Assembly: GCA_014379405.1 (NCBI GenBank)
Contig: JACMLU010000018.1
Location: 62,001-126,000 of the forward strand
Source of the DNA: Flavobacterium sp.
Lineage (GTDB): Bacteria > Bacteroidota > Bacteroidia > Flavobacteriales > Flavobacteriaceae
Direction of reading: 5' to 3'
DNA length: 64,000 nucleotides
Shown piece after piece: positions 43,905 to 53,345 of the stretch (positions within the stretch are counted from its first letter, which is position 1; the number at the start of each line of letters is the position of its first letter). A model generated the notes under the pieces. The model ran no database searches, had not been told where the DNA came from, and saw nothing but the letters and a program-made list of their open reading frames with translations. A program made the position numbers and the translations under genes.

Positions 43905-45839
43905 TTAATTTCTTTTGGTAGTATCTTTTTTGACAATCGGAACAACTATTTTGCTTTTTAAAATAGAATCTCTTCTTCTCATTTCTAATTTAACGGCTTC
44001 AGATTGACCTCCTAATTTAGCATAACGATCTTGTAAACTTCTCTCCAATGTTCTTTTTTCCAAATCAGTTCTGGTGATTTTTCCTCTAAGGTATTTTTCG
44101 ATCATTAAACTGGCTATTGGCCCCGCAATTACTGATCCAAAACCTCCATTTTCGACTAAAACAGCAATCGCAATTTTTGGATTATCTTTAGGCGCAAAGG
44201 CAACAAATATAGAGTGGTCTTCTAGCTGAGTTCTTTTGCCATTTATTTTTGCAAAATTCTCGGCGGTTCCTGTTTTTCCACAAATTTCAATTCCTTCCAC
44301 TCGCAAACCAGCGGCTGTCCCAAAGTTGTACACATCAAACAAACCATTAATCATAGGTTTGAAATGGCTTTTGTCTATAGTTGTAACGTGTTTAGTGGTG
44401 AATTTTTTGTTGATTTTTTCTCCTTCAATTTTCTTGATGATATGAGGCGTATAATAATACCCTTCATTAGCAATTGTAGCCATCATATTAGCCAATTGAA
44501 TAGGAGTCAATAATACTTCTCCTTGACCAATGGCATTGGATATAATAGTTTTTCCGCTATATCCCCAACCTGGATATATTTTTTTATAAGTTTTTGAATT
44601 GGGAATTTTTCCTTTCTTGCCTGTTGGTAAATCATATCCCATAAATTGACCAAGACCAAAACTTTTTACGTGCTCACTCCAAACATCTACCGCATAAGGG
44701 GTGTTATTGTATTTGCCAATGGTTCGTAAATAAACATTCGAAAAATAGGCATTACATGATTTATAAACTCCAACATTAAGATCACGCGAACCGCCACCAC
44801 AATGGCATCTCTGGAATCGTCCAGGGGCATAAGCAAAACCGTGATTACACATAAATGTAGTATGAGTATCTATTATATTTTCCTGAAGACCTACAAGTCC
44901 TGTCAAAATTTTAAAGGGTGATCCAGGAGGATATTCGGCCAATAATCCTCTATCATAAAGCGGTTTTGCGATAGAATCGCGATACAATAAAGTATAATTT
45001 TTAGAACGCTGACGACCAACCAATATTGCTGGATCATAAGAAGGTGCGGTAACCAATGCCAGAATCTCGCCTGTTTTTGGTTCGATGGCAACGATTCCCC
45101 CTCGTTTATTAATCATCAATTCCTCGCCATATTGTTGAAGAACCATATCAATGGAAAGATTGATGTCTTCCCCTTGCACGGCGATGGTATCGTATTTACC
45201 TTCTTTGAAAGAGCCAATTTCACGATTGTATTTATCTTTTTGATAATATTTGACTCCTTTTATTCCTCGAAGTATTTCTTCATAGCTTTCTTCAACCCCC
45301 TGTTTACCAATCAAATCTCCACTGTTGTAATACGGATTTTTTTCAATCAGTTTTTCGTTGACTTGTGTAATGAACCCAAAAATATTGGATCCAAAGTTGA
45401 CTTGATAATCTCGAAGGGAACGTTTTTGAAAATAAAACCCTTCGAATTTTCTAATTTTTTCCTGGAATGCGGCAAATTCACTTTTATTCAATTGAGGTAA
45501 AAATACCGAAGGCAACCGAGGGCTATAAACCTTGGCTTTGGCAATTTTTTCCAGAAAATCTTCTTTGGTAATATCCAACAATTCACATAATTCCAAAGTG
45601 TCGATATTTTTAATATCTCTTGGAATGACCATAATGTCGTAAGAAGGCTGGTTTGCAACCATTAACTTTCCATTTCTATCGTAAATATAACCTCGCTCTG
45701 GATAGTCATATTTTATTTTGATGGCATTATTGTCTGATTTTAATTTAAGGGAATCATCAATAATTTGCAAATAGAAAATACGTAATACCAGTAAGCATCC
45801 TGCAATAATAATCAATGAAGGAAGGAGCAATTTTCTCAT
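43905..45839 (-). CDS. mrdA: Penicillin-binding protein 2, transpeptidase
   Basis: 644-residue class B PBP forming the RodA partner in side-wall synthesis. One N-terminal membrane helix (about 5-24), a dimerisation domain (about 50-200) and a transpeptidase domain with SxxK as Ser in PPGSPFKIL, SxN as SCN in YKSCNAYFS and KTG in EICGKTGTAEN. A Cys-rich stretch around CNHGFAYAPGRFQRCHCGGG sits inside the transpeptidase region and is a known Bacteroidota-type insertion site. Start overlaps the mreD stop (ATGA), followed by rodA. Confidence 0.96.
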   Translation of the reverse strand: MRKLLLPSLIIIAGCLLVLRIFYLQIIDDSLKLKSDNNAIKIKYDYPERGYIYDRNGKLMVANQPSYDIMVIPRDIKNIDTLELCELLDITKEDFLEKIAKAKVYSPRLPSVFLPQLNKSEFAAFQEKIRKFEGFYFQKRSLRDYQVNFGSNIFGFITQVNEKLIEKNPYYNSGDLIGKQGVEESYEEILRGIKGVKYYQKDKYNREIGSFKEGKYDTIAVQGEDINLSIDMVLQQYGEELMINKRGGIVAIEPKTGEILALVTAPSYDPAILVGRQRSKNYTLLYRDSIAKPLYDRGLLAEYPPGSPFKILTGLVGLQENIIDTHTTFMCNHGFAYAPGRFQRCHCGGGSRDLNVGVYKSCNAYFSNVYLRTIGKYNNTPYAVDVWSEHVKSFGLGQFMGYDLPTGKKGKIPNSKTYKKIYPGWGYSGKTIISNAIGQGEVLLTPIQLANMMATIANEGYYYTPHIIKKIEGEKINKKFTTKHVTTIDKSHFKPMINGLFDVYNFGTAAGLRVEGIEICGKTGTAENFAKINGKRTQLEDHSIFVAFAPKDNPKIAIAVLVENGGFGSVIAGPIASLMIEKYLRGKITRTDLEKRTLERSLQDRYAKLGGQSEAVKLEMRRRDSILKSKIVVPIVKKDTTKRN

Positions 45840-46342
45840 CGTTTATTCGGCTTAATAAGATATATTATGATGATACAGATAATTATTGTAAAAAGGCTAC
45901 TAAATAGAGTTCTAATCAAAATGTCCCAAAAGAAACTGATTTTAAATGCTTCCATTATAAACAACACAAAATGATGAATTACAACCGAGAGTAATATAAA
46001 TGAAAATCGTTCGGGTGTCAATACATCGTTTAATTTCACGGTTTGGTATTCATAACTAAGGCCAAATGAAAACCTGAAAAGATAAGGTCTATAATAGGCC
46101 AAAACCAAACAAGCAGTTGTATGAATTCCACCAGAGTTACTAAACATATCCATAATAATTCCAAGGAGAAAACTAGCAAAAAGCAGACCAAATTTATTTC
46201 CGTTTACAGGATATAATATGATAAAAAGAATATAGGGATATGGACTGATATAACCCAGAAAGTTCATATTGTTGAAAACAATAATTTGAACTGCCAGTAA
46301 AAGCAGAAAACGAAAAATATTTACGAATAAAGCACTATTCAT
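45836..46342 (-). CDS. mreD: Rod shape-determining protein MreD
   Basis: 168-residue, very hydrophobic membrane protein with four to six helices (LLLLAVQIIVFNNMNFLGYI, YPYILFIILYPV, LLFASFLLGIIMDMFS). MreD is the least conserved Mre protein; identification rests on hydrophobicity, length and its place between mreC (start overlapping by eight bases) and mrdA (overlap of four bases). It links MreC to PBP2 and RodA in the elongasome. The LGIIMDMFSNSGGIHTTACLVLAYYRPYL region resembles family members. Confidence 0.88.
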   Translation of the reverse strand: MNSALFVNIFRFLLLLAVQIIVFNNMNFLGYISPYPYILFIILYPVNGNKFGLLFASFLLGIIMDMFSNSGGIHTTACLVLAYYRPYLFRFSFGLSYEYQTVKLNDVLTPERFSFILLSVVIHHFVLFIMEAFKISFFWDILIRTLFSSLFTIIICIIIIYLIKPNKR

Positions 46343-47162
46343 CTTTTTTCCCCTTTTTTTCTAAATTGATAATTTCTTCGCGATCTTTACTTTTTATGAT
46401 GTAAACATGACCCAAATTGGTCATATCATTAAATAATTTTACCTCTATCTTGAAATAATTGGTTTCTTCTTCTTTATAAATTCTTTCAATAGTCCCAATA
46501 TTGATGTTTTCAGGAAAAATAACCGATTGTCCGCCAGTCACGATGGTATCACCTTTTCTTATACTTGCTAATCTAGGAACATCCATTAATTGTACGTAAC
46601 CGGTACTTTTTCCATCCCAACTTAAAGAACCAAAATGATTTGATTTTTTAAGTTTTGCGTTAATTTGGGATTTTATGTTCAGGATACTGATAACCGTCGA
46701 ATAATTCGTCGAGGTGTTGTCAATGATTCCGACGATTCCCATACTATTAATGACACCCATGTCTGGTTTTACACCTTGCAGAGTACCCGAATTCAGTGTC
46801 AAATAATTTTCATGTGAATTAAAGGAGTTGTGAATTACTTTCGAAACGATGATATCTGTTGGATGCAATCCTTTTATGCTGTCCAATTTTGGTATGGATG
46901 CAGTGTCTTTAACATCAAAAAGAAGGCTTCTTAATTTTGCGTTTTCTTGGGCAAGCGCATCATTTTGAGTTCTCAAATTCAAATATTCGCTCACATTGTT
47001 AATTCGTTCATACACTCCGCCACTCAAAAAATTGGCAGAACTAATCACTTTACTTCGATGATACGAATGGGATTGAATGGTAAGAAATAACGAAATACCC
47101 AAAAGCAGCAAAAACAGCAACCTATTGCTGTTTTTATAAATAAAATTAAATATTTGCTGCAT
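46335..47162 (-). CDS. mreC: Rod shape-determining protein MreC
   Basis: 275 residues: one N-terminal membrane helix (about 13-30; NRLLFLLLLGISLFLTI), a coiled-coil segment (about 55-95; LNLRTQNDALAQENAKLRSLL) and two beta-barrel domains with VIHNSFNSHENYLTLNSGTLQGV, VINSMGIVGIIDN and GDTIVTGGQSVIFPENINIG. This is the standard MreC layout and length. Scaffold between MreB and PBP2. It lies 62 bases behind mreB and overlaps mreD. Confidence 0.95.
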   Translation of the reverse strand: MQQIFNFIYKNSNRLLFLLLLGISLFLTIQSHSYHRSKVISSANFLSGGVYERINNVSEYLNLRTQNDALAQENAKLRSLLFDVKDTASIPKLDSIKGLHPTDIIVSKVIHNSFNSHENYLTLNSGTLQGVKPDMGVINSMGIVGIIDNTSTNYSTVISILNIKSQINAKLKKSNHFGSLSWDGKSTGYVQLMDVPRLASIRKGDTIVTGGQSVIFPENINIGTIERIYKEEETNYFKIEVKLFNDMTNLGHVYIIKSKDREEIINLEKKGKKDE

Positions 47163-47224
47163 ATTATACCTGTATAATAGATGTGTAAAACTATAAACCT
47201 AACGCCGTAAACTAAATCTTTGTC

Positions 47225-48253
47225 CTATTTAATCAAGACACTTTTGAATTTCGCAAGATTTTTTAGTGCCATTCCCGTTCCTCGAACTACCGCTCTTAAT
47301 GGATCTTCGGCAATGTAAACTGGCAAATCTGTTTTTTGTGAAATTCTTTTGTCAAGTCCTCTCAACATAGATCCTCCACCGGCAAGATAAATTCCTGTAT
47401 TGTAAATATCTGCTGCTAATTCAGGAGGTGTTTGAGACAAGGTTTCCATCACGGCATCTTCAATTCTTTGAATCGATTTATCCAAAGCTTTTGCAATTTC
47501 CCTGTAAGTAACTGCTACTTGTTTTGGTTTACCAGTCAATAAATCTCTCCCTTGAACAGACATTTCTTCTGGAGGAGTTTCCAAATCTTCGATGGCTGCT
47601 CCAACTTGAATTTTTATTTTCTCTGCTGTACTTTCCCCAACAAAAAGGTTGTGTTGCGTACGCATGTAATATACGATATCATTGGTAAAAACGTCACCGG
47701 CAATTTTCACCGATTTGTCACAGACAATTCCACCCAAAGCGATTACGGCGATCTCTGTTGTTCCACCTCCGATATCCACAATCATATTTCCTTTAGGCTG
47801 CATAATATCAATACCGATACCAATTGCCGCAGCCATTGGTTCGTGAATCAAATAGACTTCTTTACCATTTACTCTTTCGCAAGATTCTTTTACCGCTCTC
47901 ATCTCCACTTCGGTAATTCCAGAAGGAATACAAACCACCATTCTCAAGGCAGGAGTAAACATTCTTTTTTTCAATGCCGGAATGCTTTTGATAAGCATAC
48001 TGATCATTTTTTCGGAAGCATCAAAATCGGCAATTACACCATCTTTCAAAGGCCTTATCGTTTTAATGTTTTCATGGGTCTTCCCTTGCATCATATTGGC
48101 TTCTTTACCAACGGCAATGATTTTTCCAGATACTCTATCACGAGCAACTATCGAAGGGCTGTCAATTACGACTTTATCATTATGTATGATTAAAGTGTTT
48201 GCGGTACCAAGGTCTATCGCGATATCCTCGGTCATGAAATCAAAAAATCCCAT
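47225..48253 (-). CDS. mreB: Actin-like cell-shape protein MreB
   Basis: 342-residue cytoplasmic filament-forming ATPase directing lateral cell-wall synthesis. ATP-site motifs: IDLGTANTLI near residue 12, VDIGGGTTEIAVIALGG (about 158-174) and GGGSMLRGLDKRIS (about 289-302), with the Asp of the second phosphate motif intact. Length is normal. First of the mre genes, 54 bases after purH, with no T-run terminator between, so read-through from the purH promoter is possible; I did not find a well-spaced dedicated promoter. Confidence 0.97.
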   Translation of the reverse strand: MGFFDFMTEDIAIDLGTANTLIIHNDKVVIDSPSIVARDRVSGKIIAVGKEANMMQGKTHENIKTIRPLKDGVIADFDASEKMISMLIKSIPALKKRMFTPALRMVVCIPSGITEVEMRAVKESCERVNGKEVYLIHEPMAAAIGIGIDIMQPKGNMIVDIGGGTTEIAVIALGGIVCDKSVKIAGDVFTNDIVYYMRTQHNLFVGESTAEKIKIQVGAAIEDLETPPEEMSVQGRDLLTGKPKQVAVTYREIAKALDKSIQRIEDAVMETLSQTPPELAADIYNTGIYLAGGGSMLRGLDKRISQKTDLPVYIAEDPLRAVVRGTGMALKNLAKFKSVLIK

Positions 48254-48306
48254 AAATTTTTAAGGGTTTAAAAGTTATAAATTTGTGACGTACAAAGCTA
48301 AACAAA

Positions 48307-49833
48307 TTAATGTTTGAAATGACGTGTTCCTGTAAATACCATTGCAAGTTTATTTTCGTTGCAATAATCAATGCTCAATTGGTCTTTTATGGATCCTCCT
48401 GGTTGAATAACGGCTGTTATCCCTGCGTTTTTGGCTATTTCCACACAATCTGGGAAAGGGAAAAAAGCATCACTCGCCATAGAAGCACCTTCTAAGCTAA
48501 ATCCAAATGTACGTGCTTTTTCAATAGCTTGCAACAAGGCATCCACTCTTGAGGTTTGTCCTGTTCCAGAAGAAATTAAAGTTCCTTTTTTAGCAAAAAC
48601 AATAGTATTTGATTTTGTGTTTTTACATACTTTAGATGCAAAAATCAAATCATCAACTTCTTGTGCTGTAGGAGCTGTTACTGTAACGGTTTTTAAGTCT
48701 GCTTTAGTATCAGTGATGTTGTTTCTTTCTTGAACTAAAATTCCGTTCAAGCAAGTTCGCACTTGTTTATGAGGCAATTCCACTTCGTTTTGAACCAATA
48801 TAATTCTGTTTTTCTTTTCTTGTAAAATGGCAATAGCCGCTTCGTCATAACTTGGAGCGATTACTACTTCACAAAATAATTTGTTTATCTCGTTTGCTGT
48901 GGCTACATCAATTTTTGTATTGGCAATCAAAACTCCTCCAAAAGCAGAAGTTGGATCACAAGCCAAGGCTACATTATAAGCCTCACTGATTGTAGCTCTT
49001 GTTGCCAATCCACATGCATTATTGTGTTTCAAAATGGCAAACGTTGGTCCGTCATTTTTGAATTCGTGAATCAAATTCACAGCGGCATCAACATCCAACA
49101 AATTGTTGTAAGACAACTCTTTTCCGTGCACTTTATTGAACATCGCGTCAAAATCACCAAAGAAGAATCCTTTTTGATGTGGATTTTCTCCATATCTCAA
49201 GATTTGGCCATGATCAATACTGGTTTTGAAAATAGTTTCGTCAGTATTGAAATAATTAAAAATCGCCGTATCATAATGAGAAGAAACGTGGAATGCTTTA
49301 GTGGCAAACAATTTTCTATCCTCTAAAGTTGTAGCACCGTTTTGTTTACTAATAGTATCCAATAGCAAACTGTATTCAGCCACAGATGGAACGATTACAG
49401 TATCCTTGAAATTTTTTGCAGCAGCGCGAATCAAAGAAATACCACCAATATCTATTTTTTCGATAATATCACTTTCACTGGCTCCCGAAGCAACCGTTTT
49501 TTCGAAAGGATACAAGTCAACAATCACCAAATCAATTTGAGGAATGTCATATTCCTTCATTTGTTGCACATCGCTTTCGTTGTCTTGACGATTTAAGATT
49601 CCTCCAAAAACTTTTGGGTGCAAAGTTTTTACTCTTCCTCCAAGAATAGATGGGTAAGAAGTAACATCTTCAACAGGAACAACTGGAATACCTAGATTTT
49701 TGATAAACTCTTCAGTTCCTCCAGTAGAATAAAAGATTACATTTTGTTCGTGTAATTTTTTAATTATTGGCTCCAAACCCTCTTTTGAAAAGACAGAAAT
49801 TAATGCTGATTTAATCGTTTTTGTTGTGTTCAT
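48307..49833 (-). CDS. purH: Bifunctional AICAR transformylase / IMP cyclohydrolase
   Basis: 508 residues from the ATG at 49833 (MNTTKTIKSALIS); an upstream in-frame start would be in front of the promoter and is rejected. Last two steps of IMP synthesis. The N-terminal cyclohydrolase (MGS-like) domain carries YSTGGTEEFIKNLG and GGRVKTLHPKVFGG; the AICAR transformylase domain has LRYGENPHQKGFF, FAILKHNNACG, and CKNTKSNTIVFAKKG, ending with the IQPGGSIKD segment. Length is normal. The promoter at 49857 is unusually good and purH is the first gene ahead of the mre cluster. Confidence 0.97.
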   Translation of the reverse strand: MNTTKTIKSALISVFSKEGLEPIIKKLHEQNVIFYSTGGTEEFIKNLGIPVVPVEDVTSYPSILGGRVKTLHPKVFGGILNRQDNESDVQQMKEYDIPQIDLVIVDLYPFEKTVASGASESDIIEKIDIGGISLIRAAAKNFKDTVIVPSVAEYSLLLDTISKQNGATTLEDRKLFATKAFHVSSHYDTAIFNYFNTDETIFKTSIDHGQILRYGENPHQKGFFFGDFDAMFNKVHGKELSYNNLLDVDAAVNLIHEFKNDGPTFAILKHNNACGLATRATISEAYNVALACDPTSAFGGVLIANTKIDVATANEINKLFCEVVIAPSYDEAAIAILQEKKNRIILVQNEVELPHKQVRTCLNGILVQERNNITDTKADLKTVTVTAPTAQEVDDLIFASKVCKNTKSNTIVFAKKGTLISSGTGQTSRVDALLQAIEKARTFGFSLEGASMASDAFFPFPDCVEIAKNAGITAVIQPGGSIKDQLSIDYCNENKLAMVFTGTRHFKH

Positions 49834-49856
49834 GGCGTAGTTAGAATTTTGTGGTG

Positions 49857-49887
49857 CAAAAGTAGTTTTTTTGTCGATAAAATTCAA
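49857..49887 (-). promoter_or_regulatory. Predicted purH promoter
   Basis: Minus strand TTG, 20 bases, TACTTTTG; the -7 box lies 24 bases before the ATG at 49833. It excludes translation from the farther upstream in-frame start. Confidence 0.65.
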
Positions 49888-49998
49888 ATGTATTTATTGT
49901 AACAATATTTTAAAAAACAATACCAATGAGACAGTGAATTTCCATTAGGTTTATGAAGAAAATTTTTGGAATTTTACAATAACACTAAACACTGTTTT

Positions 49999-51252
49999 AT
50001 GCTAGTTTATTTTCGATTACTATCAGAGAGTTTCCGTTTTGCGATGAATGCTTTACGAAACAATAAACTACGCACGCTTTTGTCTTTACTTGGTGTTACC
50101 ATCGGAATTTTCTCGATTATTGCCGTGCTTGCCGCCGTGGATTCATTGGACAGGAAAATCACCAAGGATTTAAGTTCTTTGGATAAAAACACTATTTATT
50201 TAATGAACCGATCTTTTGGACCTTCTGAAATTCCGGAATGGAAAAGAGAGCAATTTCCAAATGTAAAATATGACGAATATATTTATTTGAAAGGCGCAAT
50301 GACCAATACCGAACAATTGGGCTACCAAATATTTACCAACCGAGAATCCATAAAATACGAATCGAACACGGTTACATCCGTAAATATCGTTCCGGTTTCG
50401 CACGAATTTATAGACATACAAGGACTTGAATTTGACGAAGGAAGATTTTATACAGAATCCGAAGCAAATTCTGCCACTCCCGTTGTAGTCATAGGAAAAG
50501 AAATTGCAGAAAATTTGTTTGGTGATTTCGACCCAATTGGCAAAAAAATCCGCTTGTACGGGCAGCGATTTACCGTTATCGGAGTTTTAAAAAAGAAAGG
50601 CAGCGGCTTGTCTTTTGGGAACAACAACGACACTTCAGCTTTCATTCCAGTGAATTTTGTCCGACAATTAATTGGCGACAATAATAAATCTGTAGTTAAC
50701 GTGATTATTTTCAAACCCCAAGGAGGAGTTGATATGGATGCCTACAAAGCAGAAATTAGCCAAAAATTAAGAAGCTTTCGCGGCGTGAAAGCAGGCGAAA
50801 TTGACAACTTTTTTATTAATGTTTTCTCGGGATTCACGGATTTGATAGACGGAATTATTTCCCAGATGAATATTGTTGGCTGGATAATAAGCGGATTCTC
50901 CTTGCTTGTGGGCGGTTTTGGGATTGCCAATATCATGTTTGTTTCGGTAAAAGAACGAACCAATCTCATTGGAATCCAGAAATCTTTGGGTGCCAAAAAC
51001 CGATTTATATTGTTCCAATTCTTGTTTGAAGCGATTATTCTTTCCGTAATTGGAGGACTAATTGGATTATTTATGGTTTGGATTATTGCAATGATTTTGA
51101 CCAAAACCTTGGAATTTGAATTCATTTTGGGAATGGGTAACATCCTTTTGGGAACTGGACTTGCCGCAGTAATTGGTTTAATCTCCGGAATTCTTCCCGC
51201 CATTTCAGCCTCCAAATTAGATCCTGTGGAAGCGATTAGAACGGGAATGTAA
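49999..51252 (+). CDS. ABC transporter permease, MacB/FtsX type
   Basis: 417 residues from the ATG at 49999; an upstream TTG-initiated extension lacks support. One N-terminal membrane helix preceded by the family segment FRFAMNALRNNKLRTLLSLLGVTIGIFSIIAVLA, a periplasmic domain (about 60-275) with VVVIGKEIAENLFGDFDPIGKKIRL, and three C-terminal helices with IMFVSVKERTNLIGIQKSLGAKNRFI and SASKLDPVEAIRTGM at the end. MacB-like permease of the kind that works with a separate ATPase, not encoded here. Substrate unknown; could belong to a lipoprotein or macrolide-type exporter. Confidence 0.88.
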   Translation: MLVYFRLLSESFRFAMNALRNNKLRTLLSLLGVTIGIFSIIAVLAAVDSLDRKITKDLSSLDKNTIYLMNRSFGPSEIPEWKREQFPNVKYDEYIYLKGAMTNTEQLGYQIFTNRESIKYESNTVTSVNIVPVSHEFIDIQGLEFDEGRFYTESEANSATPVVVIGKEIAENLFGDFDPIGKKIRLYGQRFTVIGVLKKKGSGLSFGNNNDTSAFIPVNFVRQLIGDNNKSVVNVIIFKPQGGVDMDAYKAEISQKLRSFRGVKAGEIDNFFINVFSGFTDLIDGIISQMNIVGWIISGFSLLVGGFGIANIMFVSVKERTNLIGIQKSLGAKNRFILFQFLFEAIILSVIGGLIGLFMVWIIAMILTKTLEFEFILGMGNILLGTGLAAVIGLISGILPAISASKLDPVEAIRTGM

Positions 51253-51263
51253 TACCTAAGGTA

Positions 51264-51788
51264 TTAAGACAAATCTATTTCCATAAACAATAAATACTGT
51301 CTAAACTCTTCTGGGATCTCAACCTCTTCATAAACTGCAATGTCTCCAAAACCAAAACTTCTGTAAAGAGAGTGTGCAGCTTCCATAAATTTTGGACTGT
51401 CTAATCGCACTTTCTTGTAGCCTGCTTCTTTTGCGGCATTTAGCAACGATTGAAGTATGGCTCGTCCTGCTCCAATCTTTCTGAAAGATGGGTCAACATA
51501 CATTCGTTTGATTTCACCTATTTCCCCATTAATGCTTTTCAGACATCCTATTCCGCAAGCTTTTCCATCAATAAATGCAAGTAGGAGACGTCCATTTGGC
51601 GGAAGAAATTTATCAATCATTCCAATGTCTTGAGCCACCGCATCTTTGGGATTATGCGGGTGTACTCCATACAGCATTTGCATTTTATCATTTCCCCAAG
51701 TTAGATAATCCAACCATAATTGTCGGATAAAATCAATGTCATTGGGAAGTTTGGCATCTCGAATTTCAATAACAGAATTAGTATTCAT
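51264..51788 (-). CDS. GNAT family N-acetyltransferase
   Basis: 174 residues from the ATG at 51788 (MNTNSVIEIRDAKL); an in-frame upstream start would add 15 residues of no family match. The acetyl-CoA-binding motif A is IGEIKRMYVDPSFRKIGAGRAILQSL (with RxxGxG/A as RKIGAG), then AGYKKVRLDSPKFMEAAHSLYRSFGF of motif B. Substrate not predictable. Its stop lies 11 bases from the convergent ABC permease stop. No neighbour suggests a pathway. Confidence 0.85.
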   Translation of the reverse strand: MNTNSVIEIRDAKLPNDIDFIRQLWLDYLTWGNDKMQMLYGVHPHNPKDAVAQDIGMIDKFLPPNGRLLLAFIDGKACGIGCLKSINGEIGEIKRMYVDPSFRKIGAGRAILQSLLNAAKEAGYKKVRLDSPKFMEAAHSLYRSFGFGDIAVYEEVEIPEEFRQYLLFMEIDLS

Positions 51789-51974
51789 AAGTATGGTATT
51801 TAAGTTTTCTATTCTAAATTCTACTAGAGTCAATATTTTTTACCAATGGATTTTTCATATTCCAAAATTTGAAATAAAGATATAAAAAACATTCCATTCG
51901 AGATTTTAAATCAAATAACAAGAATAAGATGGAAACCGTATCTTTACTGCATCAAAAACCGTTATCTAAAAAAC

Positions 51975-53297
51975 ATGAGCAACGCCGTCTCCGGATTTTC
52001 AAAATTATCCAAAGAAGAAAAAATAAACTGGATTGCCAAAGAATATTTTCCTAATCCTTTGGAAGCTATTTCAATTATTAAAAACTATTGGAATGCGGAC
52101 GAAAAACTTCAAAAACTGCACGATGAATTCATAGAAAACACCATAAGCAATTTCTATATTCCACTTGGAGTTGCGCCCAATTTTCTGATTAACGGCAAAT
52201 ACAACAGCATTCCAATGGCGATTGAGGAAAGTTCCGTGGTCGCTGCGGCATCCAAATCAGCCAAGTTCTGGTCCACTCGCGGCGGATTTAAAGCGACGGT
52301 TATCAATACCGAAAAAATAGGACAAGTTCATTTTATTTTCAATGGTGATAAATCAAAATTAGAAACGTTTTTTACCCAAACCAAAACCAACTTTTTTACC
52401 AACACCGAAAGCATTACCAAAAATATGCAAAAACGTGGTGGCGGAATCCTAGATATTGTCCTGAAAGACAAGACTGATTTATTGCCCAATTACTTTCAAC
52501 TACATGCTACTTTCGACACTAAAGACAGTATGGGAGCGAATTTCATCAATTCGTGTTTGGAGCAATTTGCCAAAACCTTAAAAGAAGAAGCTCAGGAATA
52601 CAGATTATTCACTGAAGAAGAAAAAGACATCGAAGTCGTGATGAGCATTCTCTCGAATTATGTTCCCAATTGCATCGTTCGTGCCGAAGTTTCCTGTCCC
52701 GTTGAAGACTTGGTCGAAAAACACATCCCGAATCCAAAAGCCTTTGCCGAAAGATTCGTTCGTGCCGTTCAAATTGCAGAAGTGGAACCTTTTCGAGCAG
52801 TAACCCACAACAAGGGAATTATGAATGGAATCGACGCTGTTGTGCTTGCCACAGGCAATGACTTCCGAGCCGTGGAAGCTGGAATTCACGCCTATGCTTC
52901 CCGAAACGGAAACTACACCAGCTTGTCCCACGCCAAAATCGAAAATGGTGTTTTTACTTTTTGGCTGGAAGTTCCTTTAGCTTTGGGAACCGTTGGCGGC
53001 TTAACTTCTCTACATCCATTGGTGAAATTATCTTTGGAAATGCTCGAAAATCCATCTGCAGAAGAATTGATGCAATTCGTGGCTGTTGCCGGTTTGGCAC
53101 AAAATTTTGCTGCTTTGCGTTCGTTGACCACCACGGGAATTCAGGACGGACACATGAAAATGCACCTCAATAATATCCTAAATCAATTTGACGCCAATGA
53201 TGAGGAACGTCATTCCATTCGAAAACATTTCAAACACCACGTCGTTTCCCATAGTGCAGTTGTCGATTATATTGAAAATTTAAGAAAAACTACTTAA
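51975..53297 (+). CDS. mvaA: Class II hydroxymethylglutaryl-CoA reductase
   Basis: 440-residue HMG-CoA reductase of the bacterial class II. Motifs seen: FYIPLGVAPNFLINGKYNSIPMAIEESSVVAAASKSAKFW (about 57-96, with the catalytic Glu region), VVLATGNDFRAVEAGIHAYASR (about 290-311, catalytic Asp/Lys zone), LGTVGGLTSLHPLVKLSLEML and the C-terminal GHMKMHLNNI with the catalytic His. No N-terminal membrane domain. Whether it runs towards mevalonate or degrades it cannot be read directly; the adjacent GHMP kinase favours synthesis. NADH/NADPH preference unknown. Confidence 0.93.
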   Translation: MSNAVSGFSKLSKEEKINWIAKEYFPNPLEAISIIKNYWNADEKLQKLHDEFIENTISNFYIPLGVAPNFLINGKYNSIPMAIEESSVVAAASKSAKFWSTRGGFKATVINTEKIGQVHFIFNGDKSKLETFFTQTKTNFFTNTESITKNMQKRGGGILDIVLKDKTDLLPNYFQLHATFDTKDSMGANFINSCLEQFAKTLKEEAQEYRLFTEEEKDIEVVMSILSNYVPNCIVRAEVSCPVEDLVEKHIPNPKAFAERFVRAVQIAEVEPFRAVTHNKGIMNGIDAVVLATGNDFRAVEAGIHAYASRNGNYTSLSHAKIENGVFTFWLEVPLALGTVGGLTSLHPLVKLSLEMLENPSAEELMQFVAVAGLAQNFAALRSLTTTGIQDGHMKMHLNNILNQFDANDEERHSIRKHFKHHVVSHSAVVDYIENLRKTT

Positions 53298-53303
53298 CAC
53301 ATC

Positions 53304-53336
53304 AACCCTTTCAGGGTTTTGAACCCTGAAAGGGTT
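53304..53336. repeat. Long perfect palindrome AACCCTTTCAGGGTT
   Basis: 15-base arms (AACCCTTTCAGGGTT / AACCCTGAAAGGGTT) around TTG, within the 48-base gap between mvaA and the GHMP kinase. No T-run, so unlikely a strong terminator. Design resembles 6719-6751 (central GTTTG/CAAAC type). Confidence 0.65.
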
Positions 53337-53345
53337 AACTATCAA

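Noticed and set aside
50742..51215. 157-codon minus-strand frame
   Set aside because: Antisense to the ABC permease; composition typical of a shadow frame and no start context.
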